Shown one piece after another: positions 57,187 through 64,000 of a DNA stretch of 64,000 bases (positions are counted from its first letter, which is position 1; the number at the start of each line of letters is the position of its first letter). The translations under genes were made by a program, and so were the position numbers. The notes under the pieces were generated by a model, which searched no databases, was not told the DNA's origin, and was given only the letters and a program-made list of their open reading frames with translations. The DNA comes from Entomomonas sp. E2T0. Its GTDB lineage: Bacteria; Pseudomonadota; Gammaproteobacteria; Pseudomonadales; Pseudomonadaceae. Location of the stretch: positions 3,213,540 to 3,277,539 of the forward strand of contig NZ_CP094972.1 of assembly GCF_025985425.1 (NCBI RefSeq), in the 5' to 3' direction.

Positions 57187-57230
57187 AGGCTGTTTTTATT
57201 TTATAAATTTGAAATAAAACAGCCTTTTTG
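57187..57230 (+). terminator. Terminator of dacB
   Basis: AGGCTGTTTT-type arm (from 57187) pairs with AAAACAGCCT (ending 57225), with an AT-rich inner stem and TTTTTG after. Confidence 0.7.
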
Positions 57231-57362
57231 CTACCCACTCTATTCCATCTGAAAAACAGTGTTTAATAAAGATCAATCAAATATAGCTTGTTGAGAAATA
57301 ACAAGTTCATCTAAAAGTATATTATTACCATAACCTTAATACACTGTGTCTTTATTTTAATA

Positions 57363-58328
57363 TTAAAGCCATTTTTTAATCTTAAACCAGATATAACAGC
57401 CCAGTGATGACAGCACCATTAATACAATACTAATTGGATAACCAAACTTAAAGTCTAGCTCTGGCATATCATGAAAGTTCATACCATAAATAGTACCCAC
57501 TAAAGTAGGTGGTAAAAATAACACTGCAGCAATTGAAAATACCTTAATAATGCTATTTTGCTCAATATTAATTAATCCCAATGTAGCATCTAATAAGAAA
57601 GTAATTTCACTGGACATTCTGGCATGATATTCAGTTAATGAGCCAATATCTTGTTCAATCGCTTTTATCTGCGCCTTACTTGCAGGAGTTAGCCAATCAG
57701 TAGATTGTTTACAAAAAATTAGCATTCGTCGAATACTTAATAAACTATCACTTAATTTAGCTAACAAAGAGTTATATTTACCTAACTGTTTGACTGTACG
57801 TTGTAAACCTTCAGTATGCTGCCCCTCTGACTCATCGAAAATATCTCTTGAAAGGCTATTCAAGTTATCTTGTAACTTTTCAAGAATATCAGCAATTCGA
57901 TCAACAACCGCATCAACTAATACCATCATCAGCACATCTGTTGTTTTAAAAACCTGTGGCTGACGTGCATATTGTGTTTCAAAAGAACGAAATGAGGTTA
58001 ATTCACCATAATGTGCACACACCAGTTGCTTCTTATTGAGGATAAATGATAGCTCTGTGAGAGAGGGGTTCATATTTTGACTACCACTGACCACTGAAAC
58101 AATCATACAAAGACTGTCTTTATTCTCAAAAAAACGTGAAGAATCTTCAATTTCAGCCATTTCTTCAGGAGATGGAATCTCAATATCTAAGCTTGATTCA
58201 ATAAAATGCTCTTCTTCAGGCTTAGGACGCAATAAATCAATCCATATAGTATTAGCAGGAATTGCTTCTAAATCTTGAGCCACCTGTGTTTTTAATAATC
58301 CATTTTCAAGGTAATGATATGTAATCAT
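57363..58328 (-). CDS. corA: CorA-family divalent metal/Mg2+ transporter
   Basis: 321 aa. A large cytoplasmic domain (IWIDLLRPKPEEEHFIESSL; long helix DRIADILEKLQDNLNSLSRD) ends in two membrane helices. The GMN selectivity motif is present as TIYGMNFHDMPEL, followed by the last helix and the basic tail KIKKWL. It may transport Mg2+ or act as a ZntB-like exporter. The neighbour is the divergently transcribed Zn/Cd ATPase. Confidence 0.85.
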   Translation of the reverse strand: MITYHYLENGLLKTQVAQDLEAIPANTIWIDLLRPKPEEEHFIESSLDIEIPSPEEMAEIEDSSRFFENKDSLCMIVSVVSGSQNMNPSLTELSFILNKKQLVCAHYGELTSFRSFETQYARQPQVFKTTDVLMMVLVDAVVDRIADILEKLQDNLNSLSRDIFDESEGQHTEGLQRTVKQLGKYNSLLAKLSDSLLSIRRMLIFCKQSTDWLTPASKAQIKAIEQDIGSLTEYHARMSSEITFLLDATLGLINIEQNSIIKVFSIAAVLFLPPTLVGTIYGMNFHDMPELDFKFGYPISIVLMVLSSLGCYIWFKIKKWL

Positions 58329-58370
58329 AAAGATATCGTACTTATTAGTTAATGAAAATTATAAAATAGC

Positions 58371-58401
58371 TTGACCCTATAGTTACTATAAGGTTTTTAA
58401 T
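58371..58401 (+). promoter_or_regulatory. MerR-family (CadR/ZntR-type) promoter of the P-type ATPase gene
   Basis: The -35 box TTGACC (58371-58376) is followed by a 19-bp spacer and -10 TTTAAT (58396-58401). The spacer carries an imperfect dyad, ACCCTATAGT (58374-58383) and ACTATAAGGT (58385-58394) around one T. Over-long spacers with such ACCCTATAGT-type dyads are the hallmark of MerR-regulated heavy-metal promoters. Confidence 0.75.
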
Positions 58402-58445
58402 AGATTATAAGATATAATACTGTCTATTAAAAATGGGACAAACCT

Positions 58446-60629
58446 ATGACCAACCATACCCATCATCATGCCTGTGAGCATAAACATAACCATTTAGAAA
58501 ATAAAGTAAAATCTACTGACAAGATAGATTTTTCTATTTCCCAACTACGCTGGGATAGTCTACTTATTCAAGATATGGACTGTCCAACGGAAGAACGCCT
58601 TATTCGTGACAAGTTTAAGGGGGTTAATGCCATAGAACAATTAGAATTTAATCTTATAAAACGGGTATTAAAGGTTCGTCATAGTTATACCTCTATTGAA
58701 CCTCTACAACATATGATCAGTGAACTAGGTATGCAAGCTGTGCCCTATGATAATAGCCAAATATTGCATGTAAATACCTCCTACAAATCCACTATCATGC
58801 TTATTATTGCAGGCTTTTTAGCCTTTACCGCAGAAATAATGCATTATTTAGCCATGCCTACATTAATAGTGGCTATTATCTCTCTTATTACTATTGCATT
58901 CGTAGGTATCCCCACTTATTACAAAGGTTTTATTGCCCTCAAAAATAAAGCACTTAATATTAATGCACTCATGAGTATTGCTGTTACAGGTGCTATATTT
59001 ATTGGACAATGGCCTGAAGCTGCTATGGTAATAGTCCTTTTCACATTGGCTGAATATATTGAAACACTGTCTTTACAACGTGCTCGTAATGCTATTAGCG
59101 AGTTATTACAACTAGCGCCAACTACCGCAGAAGTTGAGCAAGTTGATGGTTCTTGGCAAACAATTGCTGCTGAACAAATCACGTTAGACAGTATTATTCG
59201 TGTTAAACCAGGTCAACGAGTAGCGCTTGATGGAGAAATAATTAATGGTCAAACGACTATTGATCAGTCAGCAATCACAGGAGAAAGTATGCCTGTTGAA
59301 AAAACTGTGGGCGATCCTGTCTTTGCTGGTACTGTTAATGGCAACCAAGCTTTTACTTTTAAAGTAACACGTATTGCTAATGATACAACTCTTGCTCGCA
59401 TTATCCAGCGTGTTGAAGAAGCTCAAAGTAGTCGTGCTCCCACACAACGTTTTGTAGATCAGTTCTCTAAATACTATACCCCTATTGTTGTTGCTATAGC
59501 CTTATTGATTGCATTAATTACTATTCCTGTATGGGTCTATACAAACCAGTTTACGATTGATTGGATTTATAAAGCATTAGTATTATTGGTAATTGCTTGC
59601 CCTTGTGCACTAGTTATTTCCACCCCTGTTACTATAGTTAGTGGCCTAACTCGAGCAGCAAAATTAGGTATATTAATTAAAGGCGGGACTTATCTTGAAC
59701 AAGGTAATAAATTACAGTGGTTAGCAGTTGATAAAACAGGCACATTAACTGCTGGTAAGCCATCACAAACTGATTATCAAGTACTTACTGATATTAATGC
59801 TCAACAAATAGCTGGTAGTCTAGCTAACCATTCAGATCACCCAGTATCTATGGCTATTGCTCAAGCTACCAAGTTACCTTTACTCACTGTAGAAAATTTT
59901 GCAGCAATCCTTGGACAAGGTACGCAAGGTATTATTAATAGTGAGCAATATTACTTGGGTAATTATCGATTAATTCGAGAACTAGGGTTAGCTACAGATG
60001 AACTAACCCATAAGTTACAATTGCTTGAAAAAGAGGGTAAAACCACCACTTTATTAGCTACATCAACTCAAGTAATTGCTATTTTTGCTGTAGCAGATAC
60101 TTTAAAAGAAACCAGTAAACAGGCTATTAATGATCTTCACCGCTTAGGTATTAAAGTGATGATGTTAACAGGTGATAATCAATATACTGCTAATACCATC
60201 GCCCAACAAGTTGGTATTGATGAAGTTAAAGCAGATTTGTTGCCTGATGATAAGTTAACTGCTATAGAATCTAAAATTAAACAAGGTCAAACCATTGGTA
60301 TGGTAGGTGACGGTATAAATGATACCCCTGCACTAGCACGATCTGATATTGGTTTTGCAATGGGAGCAGCAGGTACTGATACAGCAATAGAAACAGCTGA
60401 TATTGCTTTAATGGATGACGATTTAAGAAAACTACCCTTGTTTATTCGCTTATCCAAAGCTACACGTCATATTCTTGTACAAAATATAAGTTTTGCTATT
60501 GGTATAAAGCTACTTTTCCTAATTATTACGCTATTAGGTTACGGTACACTCTGGATGGCTATATTTGCGGATATTGGTGTCAGTCTATTAGTAGTATTTA
60601 ATGGCCTTAGGTTACTTATGTTCAAATAA
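58446..60629 (+). CDS. cadA: Zn2+/Cd2+/Pb2+-exporting P1B-type ATPase
   Basis: 727 aa. His-rich N-terminus (HTHHHACEHKHNHLE), then one heavy-metal-associated domain with the metal motif MDCPTEE. Core motifs: TGES in the actuator, ACPCALVISTPVTI with the CPC membrane metal site, DKTGTLTAGKPSQ phosphorylation site and MVGDGINDTPALA. The MDCPTEE and CPC combination marks the Zn/Cd/Pb (P1B-2) group. It exports toxic divalent metals from the cytoplasm, under the MerR-type promoter just upstream. No metal regulator gene is adjacent. Confidence 0.93.
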   Translation: MTNHTHHHACEHKHNHLENKVKSTDKIDFSISQLRWDSLLIQDMDCPTEERLIRDKFKGVNAIEQLEFNLIKRVLKVRHSYTSIEPLQHMISELGMQAVPYDNSQILHVNTSYKSTIMLIIAGFLAFTAEIMHYLAMPTLIVAIISLITIAFVGIPTYYKGFIALKNKALNINALMSIAVTGAIFIGQWPEAAMVIVLFTLAEYIETLSLQRARNAISELLQLAPTTAEVEQVDGSWQTIAAEQITLDSIIRVKPGQRVALDGEIINGQTTIDQSAITGESMPVEKTVGDPVFAGTVNGNQAFTFKVTRIANDTTLARIIQRVEEAQSSRAPTQRFVDQFSKYYTPIVVAIALLIALITIPVWVYTNQFTIDWIYKALVLLVIACPCALVISTPVTIVSGLTRAAKLGILIKGGTYLEQGNKLQWLAVDKTGTLTAGKPSQTDYQVLTDINAQQIAGSLANHSDHPVSMAIAQATKLPLLTVENFAAILGQGTQGIINSEQYYLGNYRLIRELGLATDELTHKLQLLEKEGKTTTLLATSTQVIAIFAVADTLKETSKQAINDLHRLGIKVMMLTGDNQYTANTIAQQVGIDEVKADLLPDDKLTAIESKIKQGQTIGMVGDGINDTPALARSDIGFAMGAAGTDTAIETADIALMDDDLRKLPLFIRLSKATRHILVQNISFAIGIKLLFLIITLLGYGTLWMAIFADIGVSLLVVFNGLRLLMFK

Positions 60630-60648
60630 CTACTTATTTTTCTTAATG

Positions 60649-60700
60649 CCCAGCACCTGCATAGTTACCACCCTAAAAACGCACTGCAGGTGAATCTGGG
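60649..60700. other. Structured spacer between cadA and the LysR gene
   Basis: CCCAG-CACCTGCA (60649-60661) pairs with TGCAGGTG-AAT-CTGGG (60685-60700) over a 23-nt loop, unusually GC-rich here. The minus strand also reads like short protein remnants (NEELNPDSPAVRF, stop, GGNYAGAGH, stop), so it may be an old gene tail instead. Confidence 0.4.
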
Positions 60701-60723
60701 TTAAGTTCCTCATTTTTTTGTTA

Positions 60724-61641
60724 TTAATTACGGGAAGCCACTACTTGTGGTGTCAAATAAGTCCGCCTAAAATACTCTTGGAAACAACGTCTACTTGGTG
60801 TCATTTCCATGTTTTCTGACCGTGCCAAACCAATGCTTAAAGATGGAACAGGCGTTACTAGATTTTTAGTAACAATACGTCTCCCTTCTAGAGACCATGG
60901 TCTATAAACCATATCAGACAATATAGTTATACCAGACTCATTAGCTACCATATTCCTTATTGCCTCAATAGAAATAGTTGTTAAACGAATATTTAATGAG
61001 TGATTGTGTTGTTTCCAGTATTTCTCACTCACTTGTTCGGCTTCAGCTACATTTAAAAGAATATAAGGTTCATCTGCAATATCTGCAAAACTAATACTAT
61101 CTTTCTCTGCTAAAGGATGTTTAGCAGGCAACCATAAATGTCTTGGGGAATTTAATAAGTTTTCTATTACTATTTTATCTGAATCAATATTAGAAGCAGA
61201 AACTATTGACATATCATACTGGCCATTAACTAACCCTTTCTCTATTTCCTTATGAGTGCACTCATGTAGCTTAATGGTTAAATTAGGATAAGCTAAAGAT
61301 AATCGTTTTATATGATAAGGTAAAACATAACCTATTATTGTAAAGCTAGCTGCAATATTTAAAGTTCCAGTAATTGCATTAGTGGGAACAGGATCATTTA
61401 TTGCATCTTCTACTGCCCCTAAAATAGCATAAGCATGATTTAAAAAATGTCGACCACTATCTGTTAAAACCATACCTTGTGGGGTACGTACAAACAACTG
61501 TGCATTTAAAATTCTTTCCAACTCTTGAATAGCTGTAGTCACTGATGACTGGGAGATATTTAAATAAATTGCAGCTTGTGAAACTTGGCCTATTTCTGCT
61601 GCTGCCACAAAATACTTAATTTGTCGTAATGAAAGAGGCAT
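60724..61641 (-). CDS. LysR-type transcriptional regulator
   Basis: About 305 aa from ATG 61641 (MPLSLRQIKYFVAAAEIGQV). The helix-turn-helix continues SQAAIYLNISQSSVTTAIQE LE. The effector domain includes LWLPAKHPLAEKDSISFADI. It is convergent with cadA; no divergent target gene is visible within the next 360 bp, so its regulon is unknown. Confidence 0.83.
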   Translation of the reverse strand: MPLSLRQIKYFVAAAEIGQVSQAAIYLNISQSSVTTAIQELERILNAQLFVRTPQGMVLTDSGRHFLNHAYAILGAVEDAINDPVPTNAITGTLNIAASFTIIGYVLPYHIKRLSLAYPNLTIKLHECTHKEIEKGLVNGQYDMSIVSASNIDSDKIVIENLLNSPRHLWLPAKHPLAEKDSISFADIADEPYILLNVAEAEQVSEKYWKQHNHSLNIRLTTISIEAIRNMVANESGITILSDMVYRPWSLEGRRIVTKNLVTPVPSLSIGLARSENMEMTPSRRCFQEYFRRTYLTPQVVASRN

Positions 61642-61653
61642 TATTACCACCAT

Positions 61654-62011
61654 TATCTGATTTTCAGAATGCTTACTATCTAATAATCATTCTTTTCAAT
61701 AATACTTTGATAGTGTATTGTACTTATCCATAGGATCATACTAGTTTTACTAATCCAAAGTTGTATTTTTTCAGCTTAAAAAACTAGTTAAAATGATACT
61801 AGAATTGATGATGCTCTAAATAATATAGTTATTTTTTCATGTTGGATAACTATTTTTTTAAGCATATCAATTGAGTTATTTAATTATTAATATACGTTTA
61901 TTATATAAGTAGTAAACCATAATAATTAAATTAGCTCATTGGCAAAAATTAACACTTCTGTGTAGGCTTGCCTCCCTGTTTAAGCAAAATAATCTCTCAT
62001 GCTAAAAACAA
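61654..62011. other. AT-rich intergenic region
   Basis: About 360 bp without a recognisable gene; it carries the LysR promoter on the minus strand. Confidence 0.4.
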
Positions 62012-62012
62012 A

Positions 62013-62040
62013 AGAAATCCCCAGTTCGCTGGGGATTTCT
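62013..62040 (-). terminator. Terminator of the GST gene
   Basis: AGAAATCCCCAG (62013-62024) pairs perfectly with CTGGGGATTTCT (62029-62040) around a stable TTCG tetraloop; T-rich sequence follows on the minus strand. Confidence 0.9.
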
Positions 62041-62051
62041 TTATGTATTTT

Positions 62052-62753
62052 TTAATTATCAGCTTGCAAACGATAAGGCTCTAACACAGCTAAAAAATCA
62101 TGTTCATTCTTAGCATCATTCTGCCAAGCCATTACACTAGGTAATGCTTCTATGCGACTAACATATTGTTCCACAAGCTCAGGTAATGCTATTTGATAGG
62201 TACGAAAACGAGCACATATTGGCGCATAAAAAGCATCGATAATTGAAAACTCACCACATAATAAGGGACCATTTGACTGACTTAACAAACCTGACCAAAG
62301 GCAAAATATTCTTTCTATATCAGTCACTACATTTGATTGATCCCTTAATATTAATTTACCCTGCTTCGCTAGAGAAGCCTCTATATTAAATGTTAATGCA
62401 CTGCGTAACGCCATAAAGCCACTATGCATTTCTGCACAAGCACTTCGCGCTTTAGCACGCAAGACAAGATCACTAGGCCAAAGCTGTTTATCAGGATGTT
62501 GCTCTGCCAAATATTCACAAATAGCTAAAGAATCCCAAACAGCTAAATCACCTTGTTCATGATCAATTAATAACGGTACTTTACCTGTAGGGCTTACGGC
62601 ACTCATCGATCGCTTAAAAGCTGAATCAGGATTACGGTAATCCATACGTAATTTAACTTCCGTAAACTCAATGCCAGCCTGCTTCATCAATATCCAAGGG
62701 CGCATAGACCATGAAGAATAATTTTTATTGCCAATATAAAGTGAATAACGCAT
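62052..62753 (-). CDS. Glutathione S-transferase family protein
   Basis: 233 aa. The N-terminal thioredoxin-like domain contains YIGNKNYSSWSMRPWILMKQ with the probable catalytic Ser, and PTGKVPLLIDHE with the cis-Pro. The C-terminal helical domain includes SIIDAFYAPICARFRTYQI. It resembles the zeta/theta-like GSTs common in pseudomonads; substrate unknown. AGGGGAT precedes the ATG. Confidence 0.82.
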   Translation of the reverse strand: MRYSLYIGNKNYSSWSMRPWILMKQAGIEFTEVKLRMDYRNPDSAFKRSMSAVSPTGKVPLLIDHEQGDLAVWDSLAICEYLAEQHPDKQLWPSDLVLRAKARSACAEMHSGFMALRSALTFNIEASLAKQGKLILRDQSNVVTDIERIFCLWSGLLSQSNGPLLCGEFSIIDAFYAPICARFRTYQIALPELVEQYVSRIEALPSVMAWQNDAKNEHDFLAVLEPYRLQADN

Positions 62754-62841
62754 CTTTATCCCCTATCAATAAATGAATAACTTCTATTCTAACAGCAATT
62801 ATTTACAACTATCTTACTGTTAATTATTTTTCATAAAATGA

Positions 62842-62868
62842 AAATCCCCAGCTATGCTGAGGATTTTA
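62842..62868 (-). terminator. Terminator of dsdA
   Basis: AAAATCCCCAGC (62842-62853) pairs with GCTGAGGATTTT (62857-62868) with one mismatch; the minus strand continues TTTTCATTTTATG. Confidence 0.75.
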
Positions 62869-62885
62869 GTTGTTGACGTAAATGA

Positions 62886-64000
62886 TTAATTATCTTGCTT
62901 AAGTAAGTTTTCACCTTTTTCAATATACTGCTTCATTTCAGCTTCTGGCACCATACTACCACCTGTTACCCAAGCGATATGAGTAGCTTGCTGTAATTGT
63001 TCAGGAGTAAATTTCATCCGCTCAATATATTGCTTATCGCGCAATACATCATATATACCAGGAATACCCGCAGCAGCTGAAGGTTCTATATAGATCTTTT
63101 CTTGCTGTGCTAATAATGCTAATAAACGGTACATTTCATCATCATCTAACGTGAAATAACCATCTAATAGATATTGCATCGCCTTACCAACAAATCCAGA
63201 AGGACGACCTACTGCTAAACCATCAGCAGCAGTCATATTATCTATACCAAAATCTTGTACTGAGGTTTTGTCATGTAATCCTGTATACACACCTAAAAAC
63301 ATACAAGGGGCATGAGTAGGCTCACTAAAAACACAATGTACTGCATCACCAAACTGAGCTTTTAAACCAAAAGCAACACCACCTGGCCCACCACCGACAC
63401 CACAAGGTAGATAGATAAATAATGGATGATCTTGATCCACTTTTACAGATAATGCTTGCAATTGGCCAGCCAAACGATAGGCGGCAACAGCATAACCCAA
63501 GAATAAATTTTTAGAGTTTTCATCATCCACAAAATAACACATAGGATCATTTTCAGCCTCTTTACGACCCTTAGCAACGGCCTCAGAATAATCAGAGTCA
63601 TATTCAACTACATTAACACCATGTGCTCTTAATTTATCCTTTTTCCACTGTCGTGCGTCTGCTGACATATGCACGCTGGCTTTAAAACCTAACTTAGCGC
63701 TCATAATACCGATAGACAAGCCAAGATTACCTGTCGATCCTACTGCTACTGCATATTGAGAGAAAAACGCCTTAAACTCAGGATCTGCTAACTTACTATA
63801 ATCATCTGTTAATGCTAACTTCCCTGCTTTAATAGCTAATTCTTCTGCATGTTTTAACACTTCATAAATACCACCACGAGCTTTAATAGAACCACTAATG
63901 GGTAAATGACTATCAAGTTTTAACCATAAATTTCCTGATGAAGTCGCCTGATAATGTTTATCTAGTGCTTGTTGATAATTAGGTACAGCGATTAAAGGAG
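62886..64000 (-). CDS. dsdA: D-serine dehydratase, 3' part (cut by window edge)
   Basis: The frame extends through the right edge: upstream of residue MLKHAEELA it reads [27 protein letters not shown] and [12 protein letters not shown]. The Lys in SGSIKARGG should be the pyridoxal-phosphate Schiff-base residue. [14 protein letters not shown] binds the cofactor phosphate. [20 protein letters not shown] and [20 protein letters not shown] are further DsdA signatures. It deaminates D-serine to pyruvate and ammonia. About 371 of the usual 440 residues are visible. Confidence 0.93.
   Translation of the reverse strand, partial: PLIAVPNYQQALDKHYQATSSGNLWLKLDSHLPISGSIKARGGIYEVLKHAEELAIKAGKLALTDDYSKLADPEFKAFFSQYAVAVGSTGNLGLSIGIMSAKLGFKASVHMSADARQWKKDKLRAHGVNVVEYDSDYSEAVAKGRKEAENDPMCYFVDDENSKNLFLGYAVAAYRLAGQLQALSVKVDQDHPLFIYLPCGVGGGPGGVAFGLKAQFGDAVHCVFSEPTHAPCMFLGVYTGLHDKTSVQDFGIDNMTAADGLAVGRPSGFVGKAMQYLLDGYFTLDDDEMYRLLALLAQQEKIYIEPSAAAGIPGIYDVLRDKQYIERMKFTPEQLQQATHIAWVTGGSMVPEAEMKQYIEKGENLLKQDN

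Overview
This window is visibly AT-rich chromosomal DNA. It encodes gammaproteobacterial, Pseudomonas-like proteins: OprD porin, AAHS and MHS transporters, a QuiC-type fused dehydroshikimate dehydratase, Dgt, ClpA, RpmB-RpmG, a YqjD/E/K-like operon and DsdA. The best guess is a low-GC Pseudomonadales lineage with a reduced, possibly host-associated genome (inference; no 16S is present). Several genes are freshly broken, which fits ongoing genome decay. I see no tRNA, rRNA, CRISPR array or insertion sequence.

Region 1 (about 0.7-20.6 kb) is one catabolic island. Two divergent KstD-like flavoproteins share a promoter region with an IclR-type palindrome. They are followed by an IclR regulator, a TIM-barrel enzyme and an OprD porin. 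A LysR gene diverges from an eight-gene operon for protocatechuate 4,5-cleavage: galD, ligJ, ligK, ligI, ligA, ligB, ligC and an aldo/keto reductase. After a terminator comes a quinate/shikimate module: aroQ, an atypical aroE-like gene, an AAHS transporter and quiC. Together these should turn quinate, dehydroquinate and shikimate into protocatechuate, then into pyruvate and oxaloacetate. The role of the flavoprotein pair is unknown. Conversion of a related alicyclic acid into the same aromatic funnel is my hypothesis.

Region 2 (20.8-27.4 kb) is an orphan type VI secretion vgrG island on the minus strand. It holds VgrG with a repeated C-terminal extension, a lipase-like effector, a small partner, a protein with a caspase-like His/Cys pattern, a lipoprotein and a broken secreted-protein gene. 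Degraded coding sequence and two long perfect inverted repeats lie beyond it.

Region 3 (28.4-44.2 kb) contains nhaA behind a highly structured leader that resembles a cation riboswitch. It also contains three tandem zinc-ribbon membrane-protein genes (two broken), the mtgA-pbpC-alpha-2-macroglobulin cluster, an MHS transporter, a LysE-family exporter and a truncated ynfA.

Region 4 (44.2-64 kb) is mostly housekeeping: clpA without an adjacent clpS, a fosmidomycin-resistance-type MFS gene, dgt, a four-gene YqjD/E/K-like operon, rpmB-rpmG, an SDR, dacB, a corA-like gene, a Zn/Cd/Pb P-type ATPase behind a MerR-type promoter, a LysR gene, a GST and the 3' part of dsdA, cut by the window edge.
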